Below, one piece after another: positions 8,237 to 16,871 of a stretch of DNA of 64,000 bases (the stretch's first letter is position 1; each line of letters begins with the position of its first letter). The notes beneath the pieces are model-generated. The model made no database searches and had not been told where the DNA came from. It worked only from the letters and a program-made list of their open reading frames with translations. This stretch comes from Streptomonospora litoralis (GTDB lineage: Bacteria > Actinomycetota > Actinomycetes > Streptosporangiales > Streptosporangiaceae): NCBI RefSeq assembly GCF_004323735.1, contig NZ_CP036455.1:2227101-2291100 (forward strand), given 5' to 3'. A program made the translations under genes and the position numbers.

Positions 8237-8705
8237 GGACCGGTGCCGCCCAACGCAGGGTTTTAACCAGACAGCGGCCGGACTCCCGTGAAAACCACGC
8301 GTTGGATGCACCGACCGGCCTGCGGCGGCCCAACGTCGCCCCCGCCGGCCGCCGCCACCGGCGAGCACCGGGCGCGTCGGCCGCCGGCCGGACCCGGCGC
8401 CGCCCTCGGTGCCCGCCGTTCCCCGTCAGGCGACCCGCATCCCGGCCGACCAGAAGGCCGCACAGCAGACCCGAGCCGCCCCTTCGCTACGCGCCGCCAC
8501 CGGCGAGCACCCGGACCGGCGATCGCGGGCCCGGCCATTCGCCGTGTCCGCTGCCGCCGTAGCCTTCCCGTCGAGTCCGCCCGACACCCGGCAGACCGAC
8601 AAGGCCCAACAAGGCCGCACAGCCAACCCGAGCCGGCCGACCCGGCCCGGCCGCGCATGGGAGCCGAAGGGACCCAGCTCTTCTCAAACAGGGCTTGGCC
8701 GGACG

Positions 8706-8905
8706 CGCCCCGTGCCTGGGCACCGTGGCGGCGTCCACAGCGGCTCTCGATGATGGCGGCGGCCGGTGCGAGCGCCTACTCTGGTAGGCGGCAGCATTGC
8801 GCGTCCCCGCCGCGGGCAGGAATGCACCAGCGGCCGTCGGCGTTGACCTACGCGGGTCGACCAGTGCCAGTGGCGGCCGCCACGCTTTAACGGAGGAGCT
8901 AGCAG
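8706..8905 (+). promoter_or_regulatory. Upstream region of erpA
   Basis: About 200 bases between the end of the repeat element and erpA. A small inverted repeat GCCTA-ctctgg-TAGGC occurs near 8770-8787, overlapping a possible TACTCT -10 hexamer. A strong Shine-Dalgarno GGAGGAGC lies about 8 bases before the erpA ATG. No other structure is evident. Confidence 0.4.
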
Positions 8906-9256
8906 ATGACGGTTCAGAGCGAGGCCCCCGCGCAGGGCATCATCCTGACGGAGCACGCGTCGGGCAAGGTCAAGGGCCTCCTGGAGCAGGAGGGCCGGGA
9001 CGACCTGCGGCTCCGTGTCGCGGTACAGCCGGGTGGCTGCTCCGGGCTCCGCTACCAGCTGTTCTTCGACGAGCGCGAGCTCGACGGCGATGTCGTGCGC
9101 GACTTCTCCGGCGTCGAGGTCGTCACCGACCGGATGAGCGCCCCCTACCTGATGGGCGCCACCATCGACTTCGTCGACACCATCGAGAAGCAGGGCTTCA
9201 CCATCGACAACCCGAACGCCACGGGTTCCTGCGCCTGCGGCGACTCCTTCAACTAA
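8906..9256 (+). CDS. erpA: Iron-sulfur cluster insertion protein ErpA/HesB (A-type carrier)
   Basis: A 116-aa A-type Fe-S carrier that receives an assembled [Fe-S] cluster and inserts it into target apoproteins. The three cluster-ligand cysteines are present: Cys45 in GGCSGLRY, and Cys109 and Cys111 in the C-terminal SCACGDSF motif. Full length, with a strong GGAGGAGC ribosome site. It is monocistronic here, with a 19-bp-stem hairpin downstream (9532-9576). The nearby respiratory genes, including the Rieske protein QcrA, are plausible clients, but that is inference from neighbourhood. Confidence 0.95.
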   Translation: MTVQSEAPAQGIILTEHASGKVKGLLEQEGRDDLRLRVAVQPGGCSGLRYQLFFDERELDGDVVRDFSGVEVVTDRMSAPYLMGATIDFVDTIEKQGFTIDNPNATGSCACGDSFN

Positions 9257-9909
9257 GGCGTGCTCGGTGGGTCGCCCGCAGCGAGCGGCGCACCCGCGGG
9301 CGCCTCGCATCGGCGAGCGTGAGGCGTGTCCTCGCGCCCGGCGTTGGGACCGGAGCCGGGACGGACGGGCTTCGCCTGTCTCGTTCCTCAGTGCCCGGAG
9401 AACGCCGCGAGTGCGAGAAACCCGACCTTGCGCAGCCGCATAGCAGGGATGATCCACCAAGCGCGCCCGAGGCGGGAGCCCGGTCGGCGCCCCTGATGAA
9501 GGGCGCCGTCGGCGAGCACCGCACGCAGCGGCGACGAGGGTCCGCGCGCCCACGGGCGGCGCGCGGACCCTCGTCGTGTGCGGCTCCGGAGGCGTATCGG
9601 AGCGGCGCAACCGCGGGGAGTCGTCCCCGGTAGACATGCGCCCGGTGTGCGGGGTGTGATCTTTTCCGCGTCCGCCGCCGGTTTTTGCGCTTCAGAAGGC
9701 GTATAACGGAACGGAAAGCGCGTTGCGGAACAATCGCCCGCGCCGATTCCGCGCCCGCAGCGTGCGCAGCGGCGCCGGTCACCGTTGCCCCTCGAAGGGC
9801 TTCTGACCAGCGGAGACGACCGGTGTATCGCGGGTGCCTCCAGGCGCCGAAAACGGCATCGGTAGGCTTGTTGTCCGTCCATTCTCCCCAACCTGAGGAG
9901 CCCTCTGCA
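9257..9909. other. Intergenic region erpA to PfkB kinase
   Basis: No gene is supported in these 650 bases. The region holds the erpA terminator hairpin and then about 330 bases leading to the kinase. A GAGGAG Shine-Dalgarno at 9895-9900 serves the downstream GTG. I see no riboswitch-like structure. Confidence 0.5.
9532..9576 (+). terminator. erpA terminator hairpin
   Basis: Perfect 19-bp arms CGACGAGGGTCCGCGCGCC and its complement, with a 7-base loop. There is no T-run, as is common for actinobacterial terminators. Confidence 0.75.
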
Positions 9910-10884
9910 GTGCGCATCGCGGTTACCGGATCGATTGCCTCCGACCATCTGATGACCTTCGAGGGACGGTTCTCCGAACAACTCATCGCCGATCAGCTTG
10001 AGCAGGTTTCGCTGTCGTTCCTGGTGGACGAGCTTGAGGTGCGGCGCGGCGGTTGCGCCCCCAACATCAGCTTCGCCATGGGGGTCCTGGGCCTGCGCCC
10101 GTACCTCGTCGGCGCGGCGGGGGCCGACTTCGACGAGTACCGCGCCTGGCTGGAGCGCCACGGGGTGGACACCTCCGGCGTGCACATCTCCGAGCTCCGC
10201 CACACGGCCCGCTTCGTCTGCACGACCGACAAGGACCACAACCAGATCGCGTCGTTCTACGCCGGAGCCATGGCCGAGGCGCGCAACATCGAGCTGAAGC
10301 CGCTCTCCGACGCCGTGGGCGGCTACGACCTGGTCCTCGTCAGCGCCAACGACCCCGGCGCCATGACCCGCCACAGCGCGGAGTGCCGCGACCGCGGCCT
10401 CCCCTTCGCCGCCGACCCCTCCCAGCAGCTGGCCTTCATGGACGGCCCGGATGTGCGGGAGCTGATCGAGGGCGCCACCTACCTGTTCACCAACGAGTAC
10501 GAGAAGGCGCTCTGCGAGCAGAAGACCGGCTGGAGCGACGAGGAGATCCTCGACCGCGTGCAGACGCGCGTGACGACGCTGGGCGCCAAGGGCGTGCGCA
10601 TCGACCGCCGCGGCGAGCCGCCGGTCAGCGTCGGCCCGGCCGCGGTCACCGAGAAGGTCGACCCCACGGGTGTGGGGGACGCGTTCCGCGCCGGCTTCCT
10701 CACGGGCCTGCACTGGGGCCTGTCGCTGGAGCTGGCGGCCCAGGTCGGCAACGCCGTCGCCGTGCACTGCCTGGAGGTCAACGGCCCTCAGGAGTACGAC
10801 CTGACGGCGGCCAGCCTGCTCGACAAGATCACCGAGTCCTACGGCGAGGAGAGTGCGCGCGAGATCAAGCCGCACCTGTCCTGA
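9910..10884 (+). CDS. PfkB-family carbohydrate/nucleoside kinase
   Basis: A 324-aa ribokinase-fold sugar kinase. The N-terminal GSIASDHLMTFEG, the RRGGCAPNISFAMGVLG substrate region and the C-terminal PfkB signature DPTGVGDAFRAGF with catalytic Asp (about residue 260) are all present. In many actinobacteria such proteins are annotated as adenosine kinase-like carbohydrate kinases, so adenosine or a sugar are the leading substrate candidates; the sequence does not decide. The GTG at 9910 with GAGGAG nine bases upstream is preferred over a 75-codon upstream extension. From memory, a homologue occupies the same place between hesB and ctaC in Streptomyces. Confidence 0.9.
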   Translation: MRIAVTGSIASDHLMTFEGRFSEQLIADQLEQVSLSFLVDELEVRRGGCAPNISFAMGVLGLRPYLVGAAGADFDEYRAWLERHGVDTSGVHISELRHTARFVCTTDKDHNQIASFYAGAMAEARNIELKPLSDAVGGYDLVLVSANDPGAMTRHSAECRDRGLPFAADPSQQLAFMDGPDVRELIEGATYLFTNEYEKALCEQKTGWSDEEILDRVQTRVTTLGAKGVRIDRRGEPPVSVGPAAVTEKVDPTGVGDAFRAGFLTGLHWGLSLELAAQVGNAVAVHCLEVNGPQEYDLTAASLLDKITESYGEESAREIKPHLS

Positions 10885-11012
10885 GCAGACCGGCTCTCCA
10901 GCCGTAACCGCCCGCCCGCGCCGTACCGCGGCGCGCGGTGAGCCGGGCCTTCCCGGGGCGGAGCCGCGGGCGTCTCGGCCCGCTCGCGGCCCCCACCGGG
11001 GAGGCCCTTCTT

Positions 11013-11048
11013 CGTTTCGGGCGGCTGCCGCGGCGGCCGCCCGAAACG
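11013..11048. terminator. Bidirectional terminator between convergent genes
   Basis: 13-bp perfect arms CGTTTCGGGCGGC and its complement around a 10-base loop, placed between the PfkB kinase and the convergent DUF2470 gene. It can serve both strands. Confidence 0.75.
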
Positions 11049-11088
11049 CCCGCGTCCGGCCGCCGCGGCGCCGGTGGTGTTCGGCGCC

Positions 11089-11922
11089 TCAGCGGTGCCG
11101 GTGCGCCTCGCCCATGGGGCAGCCGCGGCGGTGCCCCGACCCGGCCGGTCCGGAGTCGGCCGCGTCGTCGGCGAGGAAGTCGAACAGTGCGCGCTCCAGT
11201 TGGCAGGCGGTGTGCACGGGCGCGCTCCAGGGGACCCGCACCAGCGCGGCTTCGCCGCCGTCGGCGGCGTTGACCCACGTCGTCGCGCCGCGGGCGTCGA
11301 GCTCCCACAGCCACGCGGCTCCGCGCGGAGCGTCGGGCAGGCGGCCGACGGCGCGCGCCAATTCGTCGCGGTAGCGGTCGTTGACCAGGTCGATGATCCG
11401 CTCGCCGGGAACCGTGAGCGGGTCGGGGCGGGCCAGTGTGAACGCGGAGCCCTCGATCACCCCGGCCGCGTCGTAGGTGTGGTAAATCACCTTGCGCGGC
11501 GGTACGCGCAGCAGCACAGAGGCGTCGGGCTCCGGTTGGCGGGCGGCGGCCGCCAGCAGTTCCTCGTCGGGGTCGCGCTCCCACACGGCGAGGGCCGCCC
11601 TGCGCCGCTCGTGGTCGGGTACGGGCTCGGCCCTGCCCTGGCACCACAGCCGAGCGCGTACAGTAGAGGTGCGACCCACACGCCGAAGAGCGGACAGATC
11701 GATACCGACCTCCGGGCCGGGATCTGTGCGCCGCCCCTCTCGCAGTGCCTCGTGCAGCGGGTGGTGCGCCGCGACCCAGAGGAGTACGCGGCCGGCGTGA
11801 TCGACCGCCCCGGCCACGCTGAAACGCGTGTCGGGATTGTCTGCCAACGCCGCTGCGGTGGGGGTCGCCGTGGCGGCAAGGGAGCGGACCCGTTCGGTTC
11901 CGGACGGGCTGGGTTGTCGCAT
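11089..11922 (-). CDS. DUF2470 / HugZ-like iron-regulated protein
   Basis: A 277-aa protein with a C-terminal DUF2470-like region (ERIIDLVNDRYRDELARAVGRL at about 178-200) behind an N-terminal split-barrel-like part (LLWVAAHHPLHEAL). DUF2470 modules accompany HugZ-type haem-binding or pyridoxamine-oxidase-like folds, so a role in haem or iron handling is a reasonable family-based inference. No Cys-rich motif or signal peptide is seen. Its start lies 15 bases from a good match to the iron-box consensus (11937-11955), which supports control by an IdeR/DmdR-type repressor. The ATG has AGGAGG closely upstream. Confidence 0.72.
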   Translation of the reverse strand: MRQPSPSGTERVRSLAATATPTAAALADNPDTRFSVAGAVDHAGRVLLWVAAHHPLHEALREGRRTDPGPEVGIDLSALRRVGRTSTVRARLWCQGRAEPVPDHERRRAALAVWERDPDEELLAAAARQPEPDASVLLRVPPRKVIYHTYDAAGVIEGSAFTLARPDPLTVPGERIIDLVNDRYRDELARAVGRLPDAPRGAAWLWELDARGATTWVNAADGGEAALVRVPWSAPVHTACQLERALFDFLADDAADSGPAGSGHRRGCPMGEAHRHR

Positions 11923-11936
11923 GGCACCTCCTAGAC

Positions 11937-11955
11937 TTAGGCAAGCCTTACCTAG
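11937..11955 (-). promoter_or_regulatory. Iron box (IdeR/DmdR/DtxR-type operator)
   Basis: The sequence TTAGGCAAGCCTTACCTAG matches the 19-bp actinobacterial iron-box consensus TTAGGTTAGSCTAACCTAA at most positions, including both TTAGG/CCTA half-sites. It lies between the divergent DUF2470 gene and rpsD and is closer to the former. Confidence 0.75.
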
Positions 11956-11996
11956 GACTCCCGTTTTTGCAAGTGACTCATAGACGGAGGACGTGA

Positions 11997-12608
11997 ATGC
12001 GCTACACCGGACCTAAGGTGCGGTTGTCCCGGCGCGCGGGTACCCCGCTGACCCGTAAGGCGGTCAGCTACTTCGAGAAGCGGCCCTACCCCCCGGGTGA
12101 GCACGGCCGCCGCGTTCGGCGCTCGACCAGCGACTACGCGGTCCGCCAGGCGGAGAAGCAGAAGCTGCGCTGGTACTACGACCTGTCCGAGAAGCAGCTC
12201 GCCCGCACCTACGACACGGCCAAGAAGCGGCCCGGGCGTACGGGTGAGGAGCTGATCGCCGAGCTGGAGTCGCGGCTCGTCTCGGTGGTGCTCCGCTCCG
12301 GCCTGGCGCCGTCGATCTACGCGGCGCGCCAGTACATCAACCACGGCCACATCACCGTGGACGGCAAGAAGGTCGACATCCCGTCGTACCACGTCAAGCC
12401 GGGCCAGGTGATCGGCGTGCGGGAGAAGTCCCGCCAGATGGTGCCCTTCGTGGAGGCCGCCGAGGGCGTGCACGCCGACGACAAGACGGCGGGCTACCTC
12501 GCGGTGAGCCACAAGGACCTGCGTGTGGCGGTCGTCGACCGCCCCAAGCGCGAGCAGGTCCCGGTGCCCTTCGACGAGCAGCTCGTCGTCGAGTACTACG
12601 CGCGCTAG
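11997..12608 (+). CDS. rpsD: 30S ribosomal protein S4
   Basis: A 203-aa primary 16S rRNA-binding protein of the small subunit. Features include MRYTGPKVRLSRRAGTPLT at the N-terminus, the RPYPPGEHGRR loop, the S4 RNA-binding domain (LESRLVSVVLRSGLAPSIYAARQYINHGHI, about 90-125) and the C-terminal FDEQLVVEYYAR. It contains no cysteines, so it is the zinc-free type, like the S4 I recall from Streptomyces. GGAGG precedes the ATG by six bases. An iron box sits just upstream, but its orientation and distance suggest it mainly controls the divergent gene. Confidence 0.97.
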   Translation: MRYTGPKVRLSRRAGTPLTRKAVSYFEKRPYPPGEHGRRVRRSTSDYAVRQAEKQKLRWYYDLSEKQLARTYDTAKKRPGRTGEELIAELESRLVSVVLRSGLAPSIYAARQYINHGHITVDGKKVDIPSYHVKPGQVIGVREKSRQMVPFVEAAEGVHADDKTAGYLAVSHKDLRVAVVDRPKREQVPVPFDEQLVVEYYAR

Positions 12609-12632
12609 AGTCCAGCGCTACGCGTGCCGCAG

Positions 12633-12680
12633 ACGGGCCGCGCGCCCCCCGACCACCGGAGGTCGCGCGGCCCGTTTCGT
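12633..12680 (+). terminator. rpsD terminator
   Basis: 12-bp perfect arms ACGGGCCGCGCG / CGCGCGGCCCGT with a 19-base loop, followed by a short T-rich TTCGTGT. It lies 25 bases after the rpsD stop. Confidence 0.75.
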
Positions 12681-12837
12681 GTCGCCGCCAGACCGGATCA
12701 CCGCACGGCGGCTTTCGGCCGCCGGCCCGAGACCCCGCCGAGCGGCCCCGGCGGTGACCACCGGGGGGAGCACGCCGCCGGTGACCGGCCCGGCAGCCTC
12801 CGGCCCGCGGGCCGCGGCCCCAGTCCGCTCAAGCGGG

Positions 12838-13074
12838 TCAGTACATGCGCCGGATGTGGAAGGCGCTGCCCTGCTCCAGCGGAACCTCGGCCACGAACTC
12901 CTGCATCTTCATCCGGCACCACGACGGGATGTCGGCGCTGGCCGCCGGGTCGTCGGCCGTCACAGCGATCACCGACCCGATCGGGACCTCGCGGATGCGT
13001 CCGGCGAGCATGATGATGGGGATCGGGCACTTGCGGCCGATCGCCTCGACCGTCACCAACGGTTGGTCCGACAA
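12838..13074 (-). CDS. TusA-family sulfur carrier
   Basis: A 78-aa SirA/TusA/YedF-type protein with the diagnostic N-terminal CPIP motif (Cys16) that carries a persulfide. The C-terminal region retains the typical DDPAASADIPSWCR segment. In the family it passes sulfur to tRNA thiolation or molybdenum-cofactor and oxidation pathways. Here the client is unknown. thiI (tRNA 4-thiouridine) and a molybdopterin sulfite-oxidase-like protein occur elsewhere in the window but not in the same operon. Convergent with rpsD. Confidence 0.92.
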   Translation of the reverse strand: MSDQPLVTVEAIGRKCPIPIIMLAGRIREVPIGSVIAVTADDPAASADIPSWCRMKMQEFVAEVPLEQGSAFHIRRMY

Positions 13075-13469
13075 CGGCTCTCCTCTCCGCGAGCTGTGTA
13101 ACCATTCTGTACCCCGCCCCGGCCTTAAACGGCACCCGGTTAAGGGGCCGGTAAACGCAGCGGTACTCTCGCCTTAGCCCGCTTGCGACGGCCGGATCCG
13201 GATACCCCAGGCACCCGGTGGCCGCGGCGGCGGGCCGGGCAGACACTTTCGATCCGCCGGATCGCCTGCCGCCCCGACCCCCGCGACGGGACTTCGGGGG
13301 ACCGGGGCGCGTGGCCGGCCGGAGCCCCGACGGGCGCACGGTCGACACGCTCGTCCGGCATGCCCCTGAACAGGGGTCCGGCGGGATCACGCTAGTGTTT
13401 CCCCCGAAAAGCTTTGGAATACGACCGCCCGCGCAACGGCCGCGGGCATCACCGCTGGGAAGGCAATCC
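13075..13469. other. Divergent intergenic region tusA-like / ctaC
   Basis: Non-coding. It contains the ctaC promoter, probably near 13395-13430 where the sequence becomes AT-richer (CTAGTGTTTCCCC), and the tusA-like promoter near 13085-13120. A weak inverted repeat CCTTAA...TTAAGG lies at 13123-13145. No redox-regulator site I can name with confidence. Confidence 0.4.
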
Positions 13470-14507
13470 GTGAGTCCGACCCGCCATAGGAATCGGCGCC
13501 CCGCGCTGCGCCGATGGGCACCGCGTGGCGCCGCGCTCGCCGCGCTGGGCCTGGCCGCGACCGGCTGCGCGTCGAACGAGTTCACTCGTTTGGGCTTGCC
13601 GGAGCCGATCACCGAACAGGGCCACCGCGTCCTCACGCTCTGGCAGGGTTCATGGGTGGCGGCGTTCGCGGTCGGCATTCTCGTATGGGGCTTGATCGTC
13701 TGGTCGATCATCTTCCACCGCAAGCGCTCCGAGCAGCTCCCGCCGCAGGTGCGCTACAACATGCCCATCGAGGCGCTCTACACCGTCCTGCCGATCGTGA
13801 TCATCGCGGTGCTCTTCTACTTCACCGCGCGCGACCAGACGGCGCTGCTGTCCACCGAGGAAGAGGCCGACACCAACATCGAGGTCGTCGCCTTCCAGTG
13901 GAGCTGGCAGTTCAACTACCTCGACGAGGCCCGCGACAACGCCGAGACACCGGGCGGCGAGCCGCAGGCCGGTGACGAAGAGGGCGGCTCCGAGGCGCAG
14001 CCGCGGTTCTCCGTCGCCGGCACCCCGCAGGAGAAGCCCACCCTGGTGCTGCGCGAGGGCGACGTGGTGCACTTCGACCTGACCTCGCCCGACGTCATCC
14101 ACTCGTTCTGGATCCCGGCCTTCGCGTTCAAGATGGACGTCATCCCCGGCCAGGACAACGAGTTCCAGGTCAAGGTGCAGGAGGGCACCGCGGGCACCTA
14201 CGCGGGCCGCTGCGCCGAACTGTGCGGTGTCGACCACTCCCGGATGCTCTTCGACCTGAAGGTGATGGAGCCCGCCGCCTACGACGCCTGGGTGGCCGAG
14301 CAGGAGGCCGCGGCCCAGCAGCAGCAGCTGGAGACCGAGCAGGAGCTCGAATCCGGCCCCGAGGCCCCCGGAGGGCCCGACCTGCCCGGCCCCGAGGGAG
14401 AGGGCGCCGAGGACGAAGTGACCGACGCAGGGCCGCCCGTCGGCGAGCCGTCGCCGGCCGACGAGGCGGGCGTCCCCGCAGCGGCGAACGAGGAGGCTGG
14501 GCGCTGA
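13470..14507 (+). CDS. ctaC: Cytochrome c oxidase subunit II (aa3 type)
   Basis: A 345-aa lipoprotein subunit II carrying the CuA centre that takes electrons from the cytochrome bcc complex. Lipobox AATGC gives lipidated Cys33. Two transmembrane helices follow (about 57-78 and 97-118), then the cupredoxin domain with the CuA ligands in DVIHSFW and [17 protein letters not shown] at 13470 is chosen to give a proper lipoprotein signal; the 84-codon upstream extension is not credible. Unusual parts are an acidic insert ([20 protein letters not shown]) inside the cupredoxin domain and an acidic Gln/Glu/Pro-rich C-terminal tail of about 60 residues. The stop overlaps the ctaD start by one base (TGATG). 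Confidence 0.95.
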   Translation: MSPTRHRNRRPALRRWAPRGAALAALGLAATGCASNEFTRLGLPEPITEQGHRVLTLWQGSWVAAFAVGILVWGLIVWSIIFHRKRSEQLPPQVRYNMPIEALYTVLPIVIIAVLFYFTARDQTALLSTEEEADTNIEVVAFQWSWQFNYLDEARDNAETPGGEPQAGDEEGGSEAQPRFSVAGTPQEKPTLVLREGDVVHFDLTSPDVIHSFWIPAFAFKMDVIPGQDNEFQVKVQEGTAGTYAGRCAELCGVDHSRMLFDLKVMEPAAYDAWVAEQEAAAQQQQLETEQELESGPEAPGGPDLPGPEGEGAEDEVTDAGPPVGEPSPADEAGVPAAANEEAGR

Positions 14508-16180
14508 TGGCGACCGTGGTTCAGACCCCCGAGGCGGCCTCGCCCGCAAGCACCCGCAAGGGTTCGATCATCGTCAGCTGGATGTCGTCGACGGACCACA
14601 AGGTCATCGGGTACATGTACCTGATCACCTCGTTCGCGTTCTTCGTCTTCGGCGGCATCCTGGCCCTGGTCATGCGCGCCGAGCTGCTGTGGCCGGGCAT
14701 GCAGGTCGTCAGCCACGAGCAGTTCAACCAGCTGTTCACCATGCACGGCACGATCATGCTGCTGCTGTTCGCGACCCCGCTGTTCGTCGGGTTCACCAAC
14801 ATCATCATGCCGCTGCAGATCGGCGCGCCTGATGTGGCCTTCCCGCGCATGAACCTGTTCGGGTACTACCTCTTCCTGTTCGGCGGCCTCATCGTGGTCG
14901 GCGGGTTCCTCACCCCCGGCGGCGCCGCCAGCTTCGGCTGGTTCGCCTATACGCCGTTGTCCGACGCGGTGCGCTCGCCCGGCCTCGGCGGCGACCTGTG
15001 GATCATGGGCCTGCTGGTGAGCGGTCTGGGCACGATCCTCAGCGCCGTCAACTTCATCACCACCGGCCTGTGCATGCGCGCACCCGGTATGACGATGTTC
15101 CGCATGCCGATCTTCTGCTGGAACGGGATGCTGACCAGCGTGCTGGTGCTCATCGCCTTCCCGGTGCTGACCGCGGCCCTGATCGCGCTGGGTGCCGACC
15201 GGATCGTCGGCACGAACGTGTTCGACCCCCAGCACGGCGGCGCGATCCTGTGGCAGCACCTGTTCTGGTTCTTCGGCCACCCCGAGGTCTACATCATCGC
15301 GCTGCCGTTCTTCGGTATCGCGACCGAAGTGCTGCCGGTCTTCAGCCGCAAGCCGATCTTCGGCTACAAAAGCCTGGTGGCGGCCACCATCGCCATCACC
15401 GGCCTGTCGGTGACCGTGTGGGCCCACCACATGTTCCCCACCGGCGCGGTGCTGCTGCCGTTCTTCTCGTTCATGTCCTTCCTCATCGCGGTGCCGACCG
15501 GGATCAAGTTCTTCAACTGGATCGGCACGATGTGGCGCGGCCAGCTGGTCTTCGCCACCCCGATGCTGTTCACCGTCGGGTTCCTGGTCACCTTCCTGTT
15601 CGGCGGGCTGACCGGCGTCCTGCTGGCCTCTCCGCCGATCGACTTCCACGTCACCGACTCCTACTTCGTGGTGGCCCACTTCCACTACGTGGTCTTCGGC
15701 ACCGTGGTGTTCGCGATGTTCGCCGGCTTCTACTTCTGGTGGCCCAAGTTCACCGGAAAGATGCTCAACGAGGGCCTCGGCAAGCTGCACTTCTGGCTGC
15801 TGTTCCTCGGCTTCCACGGGACCTTCCTGGTCCAGCACTGGCTGGGCGCCGAGGGCTTCCCGCGCCGGTACGCCGACTACCTGCCCTCCGACGGGTTCAC
15901 CGCGTTGAACATGGTCTCCTCGGTGAGCTCGTTCGTGCTGGGCGCCTCCACCCTCATCTTCTTCTGGAACATGTGGGTGACCCACCGCAACGCCGCGAAG
16001 GTCGAGGTCGACGACCCGTGGGAGTACGGCTGCTCGCTGGAGTGGGCCACCTCCTGCCCGCCGCCGCGCCACAACTTCACCTCGCTGCCGCGCATCCGCT
16101 CGGAGCGCCCGGCGTTCGACCTGAAGCACCCGCACGCCGCCGCACCGGGTGCGGCACCCACACCCGCAACCGCGAAGTAG
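14507..16180 (+). CDS. ctaD: Cytochrome c oxidase subunit I (aa3 type)
   Basis: A 557-aa catalytic subunit with twelve transmembrane helices holding haem a and the haem a3-CuB oxygen-reduction site. Visible landmarks are [15 protein letters not shown] at the start, the FTMHGTIML haem a ligand region, the [10 protein letters not shown] CuB/Tyr cross-link helix, HHMFPTG and [11 protein letters not shown] with further haem/CuB histidines. The ATG at 14507 is coupled to the ctaC stop. A C-terminal extension with an Ala/Pro-rich end (from about residue 545) lies on the cytoplasmic side. With ctaF downstream it forms one transcription unit. Confidence 0.97.
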   Translation: MATVVQTPEAASPASTRKGSIIVSWMSSTDHKVIGYMYLITSFAFFVFGGILALVMRAELLWPGMQVVSHEQFNQLFTMHGTIMLLLFATPLFVGFTNIIMPLQIGAPDVAFPRMNLFGYYLFLFGGLIVVGGFLTPGGAASFGWFAYTPLSDAVRSPGLGGDLWIMGLLVSGLGTILSAVNFITTGLCMRAPGMTMFRMPIFCWNGMLTSVLVLIAFPVLTAALIALGADRIVGTNVFDPQHGGAILWQHLFWFFGHPEVYIIALPFFGIATEVLPVFSRKPIFGYKSLVAATIAITGLSVTVWAHHMFPTGAVLLPFFSFMSFLIAVPTGIKFFNWIGTMWRGQLVFATPMLFTVGFLVTFLFGGLTGVLLASPPIDFHVTDSYFVVAHFHYVVFGTVVFAMFAGFYFWWPKFTGKMLNEGLGKLHFWLLFLGFHGTFLVQHWLGAEGFPRRYADYLPSDGFTALNMVSSVSSFVLGASTLIFFWNMWVTHRNAAKVEVDDPWEYGCSLEWATSCPPPRHNFTSLPRIRSERPAFDLKHPHAAAPGAAPTPATAK

Positions 16181-16195
16181 GGGAGCGAGTTCACC

Positions 16196-16621
16196 ATGAA
16201 GATGCAGGCTTACCTGTTTATGGGTATCTCAACCTTCTTCGGTCTGGTTGCGGCCATGTACGCCTACTGGTCCTGGGTGTCCGAGGGCTACGTCGAGTGG
16301 ACGGGCACGGTCGCCCTGGTCGTCGCGGTGTTCTTCGGCTGGATGATCGGCTTCTGGCTGTGGCAGTCGGCCCGGCGCAGCGAGCGCTACCACGGGCTGG
16401 CGCCCGAGGAGCGGCTGGACGGCGAGGTCGCCGAGAACTCCGGCGAGTACGGGTTCTTCAGCCCGCACAGCTGGTGGCCGCTGTTCGTGGCGATGGCGGT
16501 CGCCTTCATGGCGATCGGCGTGGCCATCGGCTGGTGGATGGTCTTCGTCGGAGCCCTGGCCGTCATCCTCACCGCGATCGGGTGGGTGTTCGAGTACTAC
16601 CGCGGCGAGTTCAGCCACTAG
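16196..16621 (+). CDS. ctaF: Cytochrome c oxidase subunit IV (actinobacterial type)
   Basis: A 141-aa polytopic membrane protein with four hydrophobic helices (about 3-24, 34-54, 92-111 and 113-131) and the hydrophilic loop RRSERYHGLAPEERLDGEV. It corresponds to the actinobacterial CtaF subunit needed for assembly and stability of the bcc-aa3 supercomplex. It follows ctaD by 15 bases with a GGGAGCGAG ribosome site and ends in a strong terminator. Confidence 0.95.
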   Translation: MKMQAYLFMGISTFFGLVAAMYAYWSWVSEGYVEWTGTVALVVAVFFGWMIGFWLWQSARRSERYHGLAPEERLDGEVAENSGEYGFFSPHSWWPLFVAMAVAFMAIGVAIGWWMVFVGALAVILTAIGWVFEYYRGEFSH

Positions 16622-16653
16622 CCGGAACAGCCTGCGCCCCGCAATAGCGCCCG

Positions 16654-16708
16654 CCCCCGGCGGGTGGAGGTTTCCACCGAAACCGCCACCCGCCGGGGGT
16701 ATTCTTTT
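16654..16708 (+). terminator. ctaCDF terminator
   Basis: 14-bp perfect arms CCCCCGGCGGGTGG / CCACCCGCCGGGGG with an 18-base loop, followed by TATTCTTTT. It is a classic intrinsic terminator after ctaF. Confidence 0.9.
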
Positions 16709-16871
16709 ACCCGGCGGTCGTCATCCCCCTGCCGACGCGGTGCCGGATTCCCCCGCGGCCGTCCGGAACATGCCACACGTGGAACTTCTCGGTGCTGTGC
16801 GGTATCTCCCCGGTCAGCCGGGTAGAGGCTTCGGCCGTCACAGGCCGCCATTCGAGAGTGGAGGTCGCAGG

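Larger units (their letters stand above)
6932..8705. repeat. Composite non-coding repeat element, copy 1
   Basis: A 1.8-kb stretch without a credible gene; all frames stay open because of GC content, and none is conserved against the second copy. It begins with TAAGCCGTGGCTAAGAAC and ends (8659-8700, reverse complement) with a related sequence CAAGCCCTGTTTGAGAAG, so it has imperfect terminal inverted repeats. Inside are forward copies of a GC-rich module (CTGYTGTGCGGCCTTG, GGTCTGCCGGG, GAAA then GCGGCGGC, GGGTGCTCGCCGGTGGCG) near 6950-7080, 7100-7160, 7170-7330 and 7345-7470, and inverted copies near 8330-8410 and 8490-8640. A core at about 7510-8180 is also present at 46200-46880 in the same orientation. 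The core holds a perfect palindrome (8107-8159), followed by a 62-bp palindrome unique to this copy. Confidence 0.75.

Noticed and set aside
13121-13149. Inverted repeat GGCCTTAA...TTAAGGGGCC upstream of ctaC as an operator
   Set aside because: Short, imperfect and not matching any regulator consensus I know (Rex, Fnr-like or HspR).
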